Origin: Panagrolaimus kolymaensis
Lineage: Eukaryota > Nematoda > Chromadorea > Rhabditida > Panagrolaimidae
Assembly (NCBI GenBank): GCA_028622995.1
Contig: JAJQJQ010000012.1
Span: 682,001 to 746,000, forward strand
Direction of reading: 5' to 3'
DNA length: 64,000 nucleotides
In this document: positions 47,601 through 61,214 of the stretch, in pieces
How the letters are laid out: each line of letters starts with the position of its first letter
Numbering within the stretch: position 1 is the stretch's first letter
Notes under the pieces: generated by a model
Told to the model about the DNA's origin: nothing
Databases searched by the model: none
Seen by the model: the letters and a program-made list of their open reading frames with translations, nothing else
Translations under genes and position numbers: made by a program

Positions 47601-48628
47601 TTTGCTTTCTTACTTCATGCTGACTTTTCCATCCATCCATTCAGATGGGCTAGTGATGATCGAAGAAGAAAAAAAAGAATACCAGATCGAGGAAGGATTA
47701 GAGAAACCTTAATCTGAGACAATTTTCATTTTTTCAAAAAACCATCAAAAGTTTAAAAAAAAATAGAAAATGGCAACGACTGCCTTCAAAGCTTTAAAAT
47801 TTTGTTAACTAAGAAAAATGAAAAAGAGATGACTTTGTTATGTTGACTCCGGATATACAATTATTTAAACTTATTTAACAGAAAAAAAAGAAGAAAGAAA
47901 GAATGAGGATCATAGCTCCTCCTCTTTCTTTTTTCAAAGCCTTAAAAAGTCGGATTACATTAGGTCGCGCATAATCACATTATCACAAACAAATTAACGC
48001 TTCTCTCCTCTCATCCCAAAGCTTCATCCTACTTTCATTTTCGCACCAAAGAATAAATAAATAAATATCTATGTACGTATGTGTACCTCAGACCTCAGAT
48101 GTTTGTGTATATTTTTTTAGGAAAGCTTAAAAATCGAATTGGTTGACGCCAAAATTTGATGATGGTAATTTGGTTTTCCTTAGGCATTTTTTCTCTTTCT
48201 TTGCTTTATTTGCTCATCAATCAAATTTTCTGCGCTCCCAAGTAATAGTGGAGGAGCAACACAACAAACGGGAGGGGAGACTACTAAATGAATCGAATCA
48301 GAGGAAGTGAATTATCATTATTCGGTTTGCATAATAGGGGCGGAGCACAATATTTTTTGCTTTAAAAAACATAAAAATTTCTTTGGGTTTTTTTGTTGGA
48401 GATTCCAATGGTTGCGATCTGCAGATTCTTTCCTTCTCAAGTGCGAAAGACCCAAATGGATAAAAAAAAAAGATAATTTTAAGGCTATCAAAGAAATAAA
48501 AGAAAATCACTTACCTGTGCTGCGGCAACAGCTGCAGCAGCAGCGGCTGCAACGTGAGCATCAATATTATTACCATTATTACCTCCTCCTTGCGTTCCAT
48601 TACTTTGCGGATCATCATTGGAACTCAT
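44612..48628 (-). CDS. unc-42: Paired-like (Q50) homeobox transcription factor, UNC-42/PROP1 type
   Basis: Four exons, 48628-48515, 46014-45909, 45516-45272 and 45001-44612, give 284 aa. The homeodomain lies at about residues 110-169: [40 protein letters not shown], then [20 protein letters not shown]. It has Gln at homeodomain position 50 and no paired box. An intron splits it between positions 46 and 47, the classic site for paired-like genes. The pre-homeodomain [13 protein letters not shown] and KKLKTDSL fit the UNC-42/PROP1-like group, which specifies neuron identity in worms. Exon 1 and the C-terminus carry Ala tracts ([26 protein letters not shown]) and the C-terminus is rich in Met, Ser, Tyr and Pro. 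Intron 1 is 2.5 kb, far longer than average, and may hold enhancers. Confidence 0.88.
46015..48514 (-). other. 2.5-kb first intron of homeobox gene
   Basis: Bounded by donor GTAAGTG and acceptor TTTTTAG. Contains poly-T/A, GA-rich and ATC-rich patches. A 179-codon hydrophobic frame at 46774-47313 is judged spurious. Candidate location of regulatory elements. Confidence 0.7.
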
Positions 48629-49742
48629 TTGGAATGGAATTGTTTGTTTTTATTATTATTTCTTTCTCAGCGTAAACAAATAATAATAATCACTTTTGTT
48701 TTTTATTTTAATTTTATTTTCTCTTCTTCTTCTTTCTCGTGGCTATTATTTGAATAATAATTTAACCAAATCAACAGCAACAACACGCCCAACCACCAAG
48801 AAGAGGTCTACCAACGACAGGAGTAGATTTGATTAGTTTCTTCAATAACTTAGTAGTTGTAGCAGTTGGAGTGGTGAAGCTCTTTCTGTCTCTGTATTTT
48901 ATTATTTATGATTAAATCAAAGATGAACACAGACATACACGAGTCACGGATTTCTTCTTCATATAAAATTTGGGGCTAAAGTGGTGGAAGAAGAAGGAGA
49001 CCCTTCTTGAATTTGATAAATATAATAAATTCACTCAGAGAAGAAAAAACACGAAAGAAAGCAAAGGCAAAAATGAGCCTAAATGGATAAGTCTAACATT
49101 GTTAGCCGTCCGCCGGTATAACTGAATATATTCAAGAAGCAAAAACAATTTTTCTTTCTTCCTTTTTTTCATTTTGCCTTCTTCTGTTGTCTCCCTCCTT
49201 CACCAATGATGACAGAAAGAAATGTGTTACAGTATGAAAGAAAACGAAAGAAAATAAAAAAATGCCCGCCTTCTTTTAAAGCAAGCAAGCAATTGCCAAC
49301 AACCACCGACAGCCGCCATGGCTTGCGCGTACTTGATTCGATTATCGAAGCAGCTTTGGCGAAGGCTAATAACCGCTCTATTTCTTTCCACTTTTTTCTT
49401 ATTCTTCTTTTCATTTCATTCAAGGGACCAACTTTGTAACAACAATAACATGAGATCGAAAGCTTCCTTCTTTTTTGATACACCGTTACGCAAGATTTAT
49501 TTTGTATTGCATCTGCTTGCACTTTATCGTCGGCATCGGTTTCATTTTATTCCCACTTCAACAAGATTGTATGTGTCAAGTATCAAATTAAAAGCACATC
49601 ATCTTTCTGTTATTATTTTTTACAAAAGAAAACATGTTAGTGTTACAAAACAATTCAATAAAAGACTTTATTCGAGACCATTCCTACAATACATATTTAA
49701 AATTTGACATACATATAAACTAATGAAAATAAAATCAAGACA
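48629..49742. other. Intergenic upstream of homeobox gene
   Basis: 5' flank of the homeobox gene and 3' flank of the ATP synthase e gene. AT-rich; frames at 49169-49707 overlap on both strands and are not convincing. Confidence 0.5.
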
Positions 49743-50401
49743 CTAATCTTCACGGTAAAGATCTTCGACACCGAATTGAGCGACACCTTCTTCAAATGGG
49801 ATGTTGACAACCTGAAAAAATGGAGAATTAGAAAGTGATATGGAAATGTAAATCGTTTTCTTAAAGCTTTCATAATAAATGAAACAAAGTTTGAAAGTAA
49901 CTATTCTCATTAGCTTCAACTCGAAAGTTAAGTAATTCATGAATGCAAATCCATAAACAATCATACTCTTTGCTTCCCCTAAGTTTCACAATACCCGTTA
50001 AGATTAAACAAAGCAACATATTCTTTGGATAAAATTTTTTTTAACGAAAACGAGTAGGTGCAGCTATAAAATACAAAATCAAGATGCTTGTCGACAAATA
50101 TAAAGTTTTATGGCGTGGCATTACGTATATTCTTTGTGGTGTAATTAAAACATACCTTCATCAAATAACGCATTTCTTCTTTAGCGAGCCACTTCTTCTT
50201 CTTGGTAGCTTCGGCGGCAGCAGCAACAGCCTTTTCATGATGCCATTGACGAATATCAGCATGGTATTCTCTAATCTGACGAAGACGGTAAAATCCCCAT
50301 ACAACACCAAGGCCGAGAGCAGACCAACGAGCAAATCGAATTAAAGGTGAAACATTGATAGGCTGTGGAAGAACAACAGCTGTAGGATGTGGAGTAGCCA
50401 T
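49743..50401 (-). CDS. Mitochondrial ATP synthase subunit e
   Basis: Exons 50401-50156 and 49811-49743 give 104 aa. It begins MATPHPTAVVLPQPINVSPL. One hydrophobic segment (SALGLGVVWGFYRLRQI) holds the GxxxG-like stretch typical of subunit e, and a charged coiled tail follows (REYHADIRQWHHEK; KKKKWLAKEEMRYLMK). The last exon encodes VVNIPFEEGVAQFGVEDLYR. Subunit e sits in the F0 peripheral region and supports dimerisation of ATP synthase and cristae shape. The downstream position 225 bp after PP1, with AATAAA and a TTTTTGTTAG acceptor between, suggests an operon. Confidence 0.87.
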
Positions 50402-50413
50402 TTTACTGCTCAG

Positions 50414-50523
50414 CCTAACAAAAAGAAATGTAAAGTAATATGATAAAAAAAAATCCAAAGGTATTTCAAATAGATAAAACTTTATAACAGAACAAATAAA
50501 TAAAATGACACAGTCCATTTATT
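50414..50523 (-). promoter_or_regulatory. Candidate operon junction PP1-ATP synthase e
   Basis: On the minus strand AATAAA (50523-50518) lies about 103 nt after the PP1 stop. TTTTTGTTAG ends at 50415, about 103 nt further on and 13 nt before the subunit e ATG. This is SL2-like spacing. Confidence 0.5.
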
Positions 50524-50625
50524 CTTTATACAAGCGGGTATGCGAGAAAAGACAATGATGAGAAAGAGAGAAAAGAGCAAAATAAAATTTAAAAACAAAA
50601 ATAGGAATAAAATTCAAGATGTTTC

Positions 50626-51901
<1,276 letters not shown>

Positions 51902-53921
51902 GTCCGCAAAATCTGAGAGAGCCTGAAAATAAAAATGGTGTTAAAAATGAAAAAGCAAAATTGATCAAAACAAATACAAAGCGCAATTCAAAAACACGGA
52001 AGTAAACAGATAAAGATAATTATCAAGAGCATGATACAACAAAATTTCGCGAATTGAATATATAAAAAAGTGAACTTTGCTTTAACAAAATTGTTATGCA
52101 AAAGTTTGGGTAAAAGGAAAAATGCTGCAAAGCACATTAAAAAAGTTAAAAGATTAACAGCAAATTAAGGCAAATTGTTGACAACAAGCATGGAAGAGTG
52201 CAAAAGTCAATAACAGAAAAAAGCTCCAAATTGAAGGAAGATATCAAGAATCATGAAAGATTTGTATATAAAAAGTTCAATGGAAGGGATAGTTAATGAT
52301 TAAAAAAATAAAATTTGAAACTGTATATATAAATGGTGAAAGAACAACTGCTAAAGCAACACAGAATCAATACTTTTTTGATGGTTGCAAAACACACGCG
52401 AGCGAGCAAGCAAAAAAAAAAAGCCGGGCGCACACATACATAAAGAGAGAGCTACAGTAGGATAGCCTTGAAACGCAGGGGAACGTTTCAAATGCGCATC
52501 GAGACCAAAACTATGTTCATTCCTTTCGCTTTCTTTTTTATTGATGCTGTTGCTATTGCGGTTGACGAAGAAAATGGCCATCCAACATTGCATTTTTTTT
52601 ATGTTTTTTTCCTTCTCTTCACTTTTTTTTCTATGTCACCATCGCGTTTTTTTTTGTCGTCAGCTTTCTTCCCTTTTCCTCATTCCTATAGAGAGTTAGT
52701 TATATGCCAAATAAAAAAATATGGCAAAAAAAAGAGGGAACAAGAGACATTTTTTCCTTTAGCTTGCTTTTGCCTTGTTAAAATTCACTAAATTTTTTAA
52801 AAACTACGACGACGACAACGCCATACTTGGTTGTCTGTTTCCGATGAAGGCAAATAGAAGATGGAAAGACAAAATTTTCAAGAAGTGGGAAGTAAGAGTG
52901 CAAAAACTTCGTTTTTCGAAACGAAAGAATAAAAACTAACATAGCAGCAAAAGAGGAAGATGAAAGAATTGTATAAACTTTTTTGTTCTTTGGTGACATA
53001 AATTGTAGCATAACCGATGGATGCATCTTCTTTGTGAATTATCAAGGGAAAGAAGAAGAAGAAGCAAAATTCAACAATAACAATCAAATAAATATATTTA
53101 ATTTTTGTTTTTATCAAAAAACGAAGGGGAGAAAAACAAGAGAGATGATAATCATGGAAAAATACATATGTATGTACGTTTGAATTGAATAAATGTAAAA
53201 CTAAACGAGAAAGAAAGAAAGAAAGAAAAATAGACCAAATACGTTTTTTGTTGTTGGCCGATGATGTGTTGTTTTTGATTATACAAAAGAAGGCACCCGA
53301 AAAATAGGAGAAATGATTGTGGTGGATTATTTTGCTGACTGCATCCATGTGCGCTGTGATGATGCTTTTAAAGGATAGAGATCTTTGTTGTTGTCCATAA
53401 GACAAAAATATTATTAATATTTTATTTCGTAGAATAAATTTCCCGCGCACTAATTTTTTTTTAAGAAAAAGAAGGGGAAAGAAAATGTAATGATAAAAAA
53501 ATAGCTTTTTAAATACTTTAGCATATGAGAAAAAAAGAGGTGGAGAACGCCACTATCCTTATTAGCTTATTGCTGGCTTGCTTTCTCATTGCGCGGTTGA
53601 TAACGAATGGATGTCATAGCTTCCTTTTTTGGTTCCTTGATTCATTCTTTGGCTTCTTTTATATTCAATAATGCCTTTTGCTAATATGTAATAATATGCT
53701 TTTGATTATTGTTTTTATTAATATTTATTCTATATAAAAAAAATTTCTGCCATAAATATGACAATTTTAAGACTGGGTTTTTTGTTGTTGGAGATTAAAG
53801 AAGGCATTAACACATACATCTACATTAGTATAATACATTGTAAAAAAATTTACACCCCTAAATAGGAAAAAAAGATGAAAATATTGCAATTGTTGTGGTT
53901 GGACTCTTTTAAAAATGATTT
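51902..53921. other. 2-kb region between PP1 and C-type lectin
   Basis: PP1 5' flank and lectin 3' flank. AT-rich with GA/AAG-rich patches (53040-53230). A 190-codon minus frame at 52878-53450 is poly-F/S/H rich and not credible as protein. Confidence 0.5.
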
Positions 53922-54922
53922 TTAGAGTCTTCTTCTAGCAAAACGGAATCTTCGAACATCATTGGTATTACTAGCAGCGGTGTTTTCAGGATTCAACCAC
54001 CATGGAGTTGTAGCGGCAGAACTCATGGTTGTGGTGGTTGTTGGATTTGTTGTTTGAGCAGGTGGAGGAGGTCCAGAGGCAACTTTTTCACAGATGAAAG
54101 ATGCGGGAACTTTACAACATGATTGCATCCAAGTTTGTGTAACACTATCAAGTTTTGCACATTTTTTGCCTTTGTGATATGTGGGTTTGCGATAGCTATG
54201 TTTAGCATGCCAAGTTTCAAAATCATATCCAGTATGATCACTCCAAACATATTCTTGTGAACCTCCAAATTGAGCAATACCAAGCCAAATGACATCAACA
54301 CGACGGGCAAGTTCTGCAAAATGAATGGAAAATAATAAAACGATCATTCAATTGTTTTTTTAATTTTAATAAATCTTTTCATTATTTTTTCCGGTTAATT
54401 TTTATATGTCATTGAAATCAACCATCGTTCTTCAAGTTTAACAAAAAAAAAGGTGCGACATTTTGGCGCCATCGACTAACTTTTTTTCTGACCTTTTTTA
54501 TGGCCACTGGCAGCAGTAGCGACGACACCCATTCAATTCAATTCAAGGTCATCGTTAATTTTATACGAAAAAAAGTTTTTTTTTGTTTCATTTTTTGACC
54601 AAACTTTTTTTTTACAAAATTAAAAGTAAAAACTAACCAGAAACAAATTGATTATCAGCAGCATTGTGGATGGAAACATGATGAGCTCCTTGAAAGGCAC
54701 ATTTAAATTCAGAGATCACCCATCCTGTTTTTTCATTATAAACTTTATAACATTTATGTGAATGTGGGGAATATTTCCAATCATCGGGGCATGGATTAGC
54801 AGAAACTAAAAAAAGCAAGACATTGATTAGACTTAGAAATTAAATTTAGATTTTTTTAACTTACCGAAAGCTACAAGAGATAATGCAATCACGGATATTA
54901 ATTGAATTGATGAAAACACCAT
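53922..54922 (-). CDS. Secreted C-type lectin-like protein
   Basis: Exons 54922-54865, 54805-54638 and 54313-53922 give 205 aa; intron 2 is 324 bp. Signal peptide MVFSSIQLISVIALSLVAF. The C-type lectin domain spans about residues 24-135: CPDDWKYSPHSHKCYKVYNE, CAFQGAHHVSIHNAADNQF, VIWLGIAQFGGSQEYVWSD and CAKLDSVTQTWMQSCCKVPASFICEK, with the expected Cys and WIG-like core. The calcium/sugar motifs EPN or WND are not seen, so carbohydrate binding is uncertain. A Thr/Pro tail and a strongly basic C-terminus (RRFRFARRRL) follow. Nematode C-type lectins are often secreted and infection-induced. Confidence 0.9.
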
Positions 54923-57900
54923 ATTTCTTTATTTATTTCCTAAGGGTTATTTAGACTCCAACAAAAATCAACCCAAGTCTTAAAGTTTGATAAAAATCTC
55001 TTCTAATTGTCTCCCTTTTAAAGGCGATGAAAATGGTCGTTAAAGGTAGTGGTAGTTGCCGTTCCTTAACCGTTGGTAAACACAGTCGATTTTTTTTCTT
55101 TCCGGTGGGCGGGATCACAATCAATCCCAACCTTTATTGCTCGTAACACGTCAAGAAAGAAAAAACTTTACTTAACTTTTTTCAAAGTTTGATTTGATGG
55201 AGAAAGTTACCATCCATCCGTCTTTATATTTCATTTTTTTCTTCTTCTGACCTGTGGTAATTTTGGCTTTACTCCAATGCATTGATGCATAAAAAATGGA
55301 TGGAGGAGTTTCCGGAGGAGGTTAAAAAAGGCGGAGTTTTAATTATTTAATTCGAAACATAAAGCAAATGTCGAATGATTTTATTTTTTTTTATTGAATT
55401 TGAACTTTTTCGGTTTTTTTTTTATCAGGAATCGAGACCGTACATACATTTATTTTTTATGGAAGAACCTTGAAACTGAAAAAAGGGTTTTTAAAATGGA
55501 GGAGTGAATTTTAGTTGATTTGGATTTTTTGAGGTTTATTACTTCATTTTTATTTTATTTTTCTCAAGAAGGAAGTAACGCATCTTTGTTCAATTTTTTT
55601 GTGAATTTTATTTTTTGGAGGTTTATGAGGGTAACAAAAAAAGACGGAAGTAATATTCGTTTACAATCTTGTGTGTTTCAAAAATTTTATTATCTCTCGA
55701 AATTAAAAAATACAGTATCCAAACATCTTTGAATCATCGTATTAAAAAATAAGCAAAATATTTAATAAAAAATCAGAAGGTTGGACTCTAACAAACTAAA
55801 AAGATACACCAAACAAGCAAGTACATATGTATTTTGCTTGAATTAAATTTTTAAATTAAATGATTAATAAATTTCTTGTTCATGTATTCGAAAACTTTGA
55901 ACTTTCATGGATTTCTCTCTTTTCATTTTTGAAGTAAGCTTTTCAACATGATTTTTCATTCAGTAAACCTTCTAAATCTTCCATTCATGTTTTAAAAAAG
56001 ATTTCTGAGATTATAGCGAATGGGATGCTCCAGTAAGTAGCTTCCCAATAACTAAACATAGTTCCCTTTTTTTATCGCCCGCAGTAATACCAAAGATATT
56101 TCCTCTTGTTAACTTTCACATTTTGATTTCCACAAAATAAATTTTTACCACCAACTTTCCGGAAAACTCGTTTATTTTCAAAGAAATTTTACGTTTCTGG
56201 TCACAACGTTCAAATGGTTGTGGCAAGTTTTAACAGTTAATTTTGTTTTACGTGACAACTTTTACTTTCAAAATATTCACACTTTTTCTTTAATCATTAA
56301 TTGCGGCTACAATCAAGGATGATGTGATTTCATTTATTTTTTTTTTGCTCGTAAATTAACTTAACTTTTTTCAAAAGTGCACATACATACACGTACATAG
56401 ATGCATGTGAAAAGTGTAATATAATTATTATTACTTACATATGCCACTGCATATTCATTATTTATTAGGGTAAAATTTAACGTTCATTCAACCTTGTTTT
56501 GTTTGAGGCTCTTACATTCATTCATTGATGATACTTTGATTTTTGCTATTACAATGTTTTCTTTACAAACACAAAAAAGTAACTTTTGACTTTTAGGGAA
56601 AAAAACAGATACAAAGAAAAATGATTTGCAAAAATTGTGCTTTAGAATCAGAAACATTATGATATGATAAAATTAATTATTGTGTATGTAACATTTTTTA
56701 TATGGTGAAAAAATAACGCAATGGGCGTTTTTGTGTCGTTTTTGTAATTCAACTTCATTCATTATTTGTTTTTGGATCAAAGATTTTGGGAATAAAGAAA
56801 TTGAGGTTAGCTCACATAATTCCTATGAAAGCAATAGGATAACTGTAAATTTTTTGCAATTGAAAATATTCTAATTTTTGTATGTTTTTATGACAAGTTT
56901 ATGTATTATCGTTATCTTAATAACATAATCAAAAAGTACGATAAAAGCTTTCCTAAAATACTTAGCTATGGTTTAGAAAATTTATTTGGACATCAAAATG
57001 CAATATTAAAAAAAATAATTGTGATGGAAAAATTGTTTTTAACAAGCTTTCAAAAGCAGCCTGCTTTGGAGCTTTAATCTTCATGGAACTTCTTTATAAA
57101 AAAGCCCCAAAAAAACAATGTATCGTAAGTTTTTTCATAATCAATTATTTTTATAACTTTTTTCCTTTGAAAATCTTCATTTCAACATTACATAATTTAT
57201 TACTGATTGTTTTTTATTTTCTGAACTCAAATTGAAAGATGATTTTGCAAGAAAGAAAGAAAAACGCAACCGGAATGATAAAAAAAAATCAAAAACGGTA
57301 TCAATCAAAAAATTTACTTTTATTCTATGAAGTAAATGTTTATTTTATTTTTTCAAAATATCTAAGAAAAATAAATAAAATTTGTTAAATGTTGTAATAA
57401 TTAAACTTCGATATTTTTTTAACTACTTGTACTTAAAAAGTTTGTGTTGAAAAATAAGCAAGCACCTGTGTGGCGCCTTTCTTTTTTTGGTCAGGCGTCT
57501 AAACTCATTTTTATGTTTTCATTTGATCGTGACCTCGAGTAAACCACAACCACGTAAATATGGTTGCCCTCTCAAGAAGGCGAGAAAAAAAGATGGGACA
57601 CCTTGAAACTTTTTTCTTGTCTTTTTTTTCATTCATAAATTTTTCACGTTTTCCATTAAAGTTTTTTTTCTTCCTCCATGAAAAGATCCTACGCTTTTTT
57701 TATGAGTTTGATTTTTTTTTTACAGAGGCGTTCAAGAATTTCAATGACTTCCGAAATTTAATATTTCAATTGTCTGAAATTTATTTTTTTGAGGAAATAG
57801 GTTTTTTTGTTGCGTTTTTTCTTTCTTTTTCAAGGATGCGTAAATTTTAATTCAAAAATTTTAAAGTTTATTGTCTGTTGGAGAATAGGTTCCTTCGAGA

Positions 57901-58492
57901 AGTCCTCAGACAAAGTAAAAAAAAATAAATGTAGTTAAAAGAACTTTTTTTAAATAATACTTAGGAAGTATTTTGACAATAAATCAAAATGAAAAGAAGA
58001 AGAACTCTTTTGTCTTGAGTGTCGCCGTCGTCTTTTGTTTCGTGGACATTAAAAAAATTAAAAGGTTTTTTCTTCCATTAAAAAAATTGATTTCTAAACT
58101 GAATTAAATTGAATTGAAAAAATAAAGAATCTGGAAATCCCATCGTTAAAGCCATTTAAAAAAAGCTGAGATAACAAGTTTATCCTACCTATTGAACGAT
58201 TTGGAAAGTGATTAGTAAATTCATAATGGATAAATACCAAAATAAACAAACGCATTTATTTCTTCAAAATTATTTCAGTTTATTGATGACAAAAAAAAAA
58301 AATAACGCAATAATTTCAACATTTTTGGAACATCCCGAAAAATAGCGGTAAACAAAATTTGCTTTTTTCTGAATACAGTAGTATTAATGAAATATTGATG
58401 AGAAAAAATGCCATCACTTTTGCTTGACGCAACAAAATGGTGTAATTCAAATTTAAACTCCTCTTTTTGAACTTTAAAAGTATTGTATTTAA
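54923..58492. other. 3.6-kb gene-poor region
   Basis: AT-rich sequence between the lectin and the repeat cluster. Only weak frames (55520-55732, 57560-57850), both phenylalanine-rich. I see no gene, tRNA or transposon. Confidence 0.5.
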
Positions 58493-59218
58493 TCCTCCTT
58501 TTTAATTTGGAGTGTCGTTTCTGTCTGTATGTTTGTCTGTATGTCGTTTCTGCTTTTTTTTTGTTTTGTCCCGATAGCCTAGATCAGTTTTTTACGCTGA
58601 TTCCGAATATGTTGGTCTCACGCTTCGGAGAGTCAAGGATCCCTATGTTTTGGTCAATTTAAATTTGCATTTCGTGAAAATTTTCTCGACACGAAAGTTT
58701 CTCTTTGCTTTTTTTGAAAGCATTTTTGGAAGTGAAAAATTTGTTTTTTCTCTGATTGTCTGCATTGAAATTTTTAGGTGGATATTTAGTTGTTTTTGGG
58801 TGGATATTTGGTGACTTTTGGATGACTTTTGGGTGGCTTTTGGGTGCACATTTAGTTGTGTGAAAAATTTGTTTTTTCTCTGATTGTCTGCATTGAAATT
58901 TTTAGGTGGATATTTAGTTGTTTTTGGGTGGATATTTGGTGGCTTTTGGATGACTTTTGGGTGGCTTTTGGGTGCACATTTAGTTGTGTTTGGGCGAATG
59001 TTTAGTTGTGTTTGGTGAGATGTAAAATGGTTTTTGAGTGGACATTTAGTTGTTTTTGGTGAGATGTTTGATTGAGTTTGGTTAGATATTTGGTGGCTTT
59101 TGGGTGAATGTTTAGTTGTTTGTGTTGTAATGTATTAATCGATATTTAAATGTTTTTGGGTGGATCTTTAGCTAATTTTTGGGTGGATATTTGGTGGTTT
59201 TTGGGTCAAAACGGATTT

Positions 59219-59880
59219 GGTTCCGAAGAGTCCAAGTATAATTTGGCTTATGGAATGAACCCCGAAGATGTCAAGATATATCCGACTATGAGATATATGA
59301 AAAGCGTGGCCCAGAGAAACCGTTGTTAATTGGAGACGATTTATATCGTAAATTTTGAAGGTCTGCCGAAGGCAGAGCTCCAAAATTAACCATGAAAATG
59401 GAATGTTGGCCGAAGGGCCCTGTTGTTTATTGTAATTGCATTGTTGTAAACATGTAAGCGTTCGGCACATTTTTTTTATAATATTTGGGTGGATATTTAG
59501 TTGTTTTTGGTGAGATGTAAGATGGTTTTCGGGTTGATATTTAATGATTTTCGGGTGATTGTTTGATTATGTTTGGTTCGATATTTGGTTGTTTTTGGGT
59601 TGAAATGTGTTTTGGGGCCTGAAGGGCCCATGTGTAATTAGACCTATGGAATGGACCTCGAAGTGGTTAAGATGTAGCCGAATATGAGAGATATGGAAAT
59701 GCATGGCCCAGGAAACCGTTGATTATTGGAGAAGATTTTTTTGTAAAATTTAGGAGGTCTGCCGTAGGCAGGGCTCCAAAATTTACCATGAAAAATGGAA
59801 TGTAAGCCTGTAAGGCCATGGACAATGTTGTTTATTTTAATTGTATTGTTGTAGACACGCATGGATGTTTGGGCACTCTA
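59219..59880. repeat. Two diverged hairpin-bearing blocks inside L
   Basis: Blocks at about 59219-59470 and 59612-59870 align throughout (shared GGCCCAG, AAACCGTTG, AGGTCTGCCG, CTCCAAAATT and TGTTGTTTAT) but differ at many sites. Both keep short inverted repeats closing on GNA triloops: TCTGCC-GAA-GGCAGA at 59362-59376 and CTGCC-GTA-GGCAG at 59759-59771; GGCC-GAAG-GGCC near 59408 and GCCT-GTA-AGGC at 59806-59816. A further one, CTTACC-GAA-GGTAAG, lies at 60069-60083. Confidence 0.75.
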
Positions 59881-60098
59881 TTTTTTTCCAATTTTGCACC
59901 CTCTAAAAAAGCACATAATCTCCCCTTTGATAATTTTTTAGAATTCCAAAAAGCAGGTCTACTCTCTAGGGTTCTCAAAAAATACCTTAATGTGTAAAAT
60001 GTCCACGTTTTGATTGTAAAAATGTAACGGTTTCGAAGATTGTTTGTTTGTATGTTTAGTTTGAGGGACTTACCGAAGGTAAGGCCCCAATGTTCTTG

Positions 60099-61214
60099 TC
60101 CTCCTTTTTAATTTGGAGTGTCGTTTCTGTCTGTATGTTTGTCTGTATGTCGTTTCTGCTTTTTTTTTGTTTTGTCCCGATAGCCTAGATCAGTTTTTTA
60201 CGCTGATTCCGAATATGTTGGTCTCACGCTTCGGAGAGTCAAGGATCCCTATGTTTTGGTCAATTTAAATTTGCATTTCGTGAAAATTTTCTCGACACGA
60301 AAGTTTCTCTTTGCTTTTTTTGAAAGCATTTTTGGAAGTGAAAAATTTGTTTTTTCTCTGATTGTCTGCATTGAAATTTTTAGGTGGATATTTAGTTGTT
60401 TTTGGGTGGATATTTGGTGGCTTTTGGATGACTTTTGGGTGGCTTTTGGGTGCACATTTAGTTGTGTTTGTCCTCCTTTTTAATTTGGAGTGTCGTTTCT
60501 GTCTGTATGTTTGTCTGTATGTCGTTTCTGCTTTTTTTTTGTTTTGTCCCGATAGCCTAGATCAGTTTTTTACGCTGATTCCGAATATGTTGGTCTCACG
60601 CTTCGGAGAGTCAAGGATCCCTATGTTTTGGTCAATTTAAATTTGCATTTCGTGAAAATTTTCTCGACACGAAAGTTTCTCTTTGCTTTTTTTGAAAGCA
60701 TTTTTGGAAGTGAAAAATTTGTTTTTTCTCTGATTGTCTGCATTGAAATTTTTAGGTGGATATTTAGTTGTTTTTGGGTGGATATTTGGTGACTTTTGGA
60801 TGACTTTTGGGTGGCTTTTGGGTGCACATTTAGTTGTGTTTGTCCTCCTTTTTAATTTGGAGTGTCGTTTCTGTCTGTATGTTTGTCTGTATGTCGTTTC
60901 TGCTTTTTTTTTGTTTTGTCCCGATAGCCTAGATCAGTTTTTTACGCTGATTCCGAATATGTTGGTCTCACGCTTCGGAGAGTCAAGGATCCCTATGTTT
61001 TGGTCAATTTAAATTTGCATTTCGTGAAAATTTTCTCGACACGAAAGTTTCTCTTTGCTTTTTTTGAAAGCATTTTTGGAAGTGAAAAATTTGTTTTTTC
61101 TCTGATTGTCTGCATTGAAATTTTTAGGTGGATATTTAGTTGTTTTTGGGTGGATATTTGGTGACTTTTGGATGACTTTTGGGTGGCTTTTGGGTGCACA
61201 TTTAGTTGTGTTTG
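60099..61214. repeat. Three tandem 372-bp S units
   Basis: Each starts TCCTCCTTTTTAATTTGGAG and ends TTTAGTTGTGTTTG. The first has ...TTTGGTGGCTTTTGG and the next two TTTGGTGACTTTTGG, showing the last two arose from one another. Each holds a doubled TGTCTGTATGT microrepeat. Confidence 0.92.

Noticed and set aside
48307..48757. Plus-strand frames of 122 and 67 codons
   Set aside because: Partly antisense to homeobox exon 1 and its Ala repeats.
49169..49707. Frames of 117-129 codons on both strands
   Set aside because: Overlap each other, no domain, in a flank of known genes.
52878..53450. 190-codon open frame on minus strand
   Set aside because: Composition (F, S, Y, H, I) follows poly-T sequence; no recognisable motif, and lies in the PP1 upstream region.
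60099..61214. CRISPR-like or tRNA-array interpretation of the tandem units
   Set aside because: Units are 372 bp and identical throughout with no unique spacers, in a eukaryotic context.
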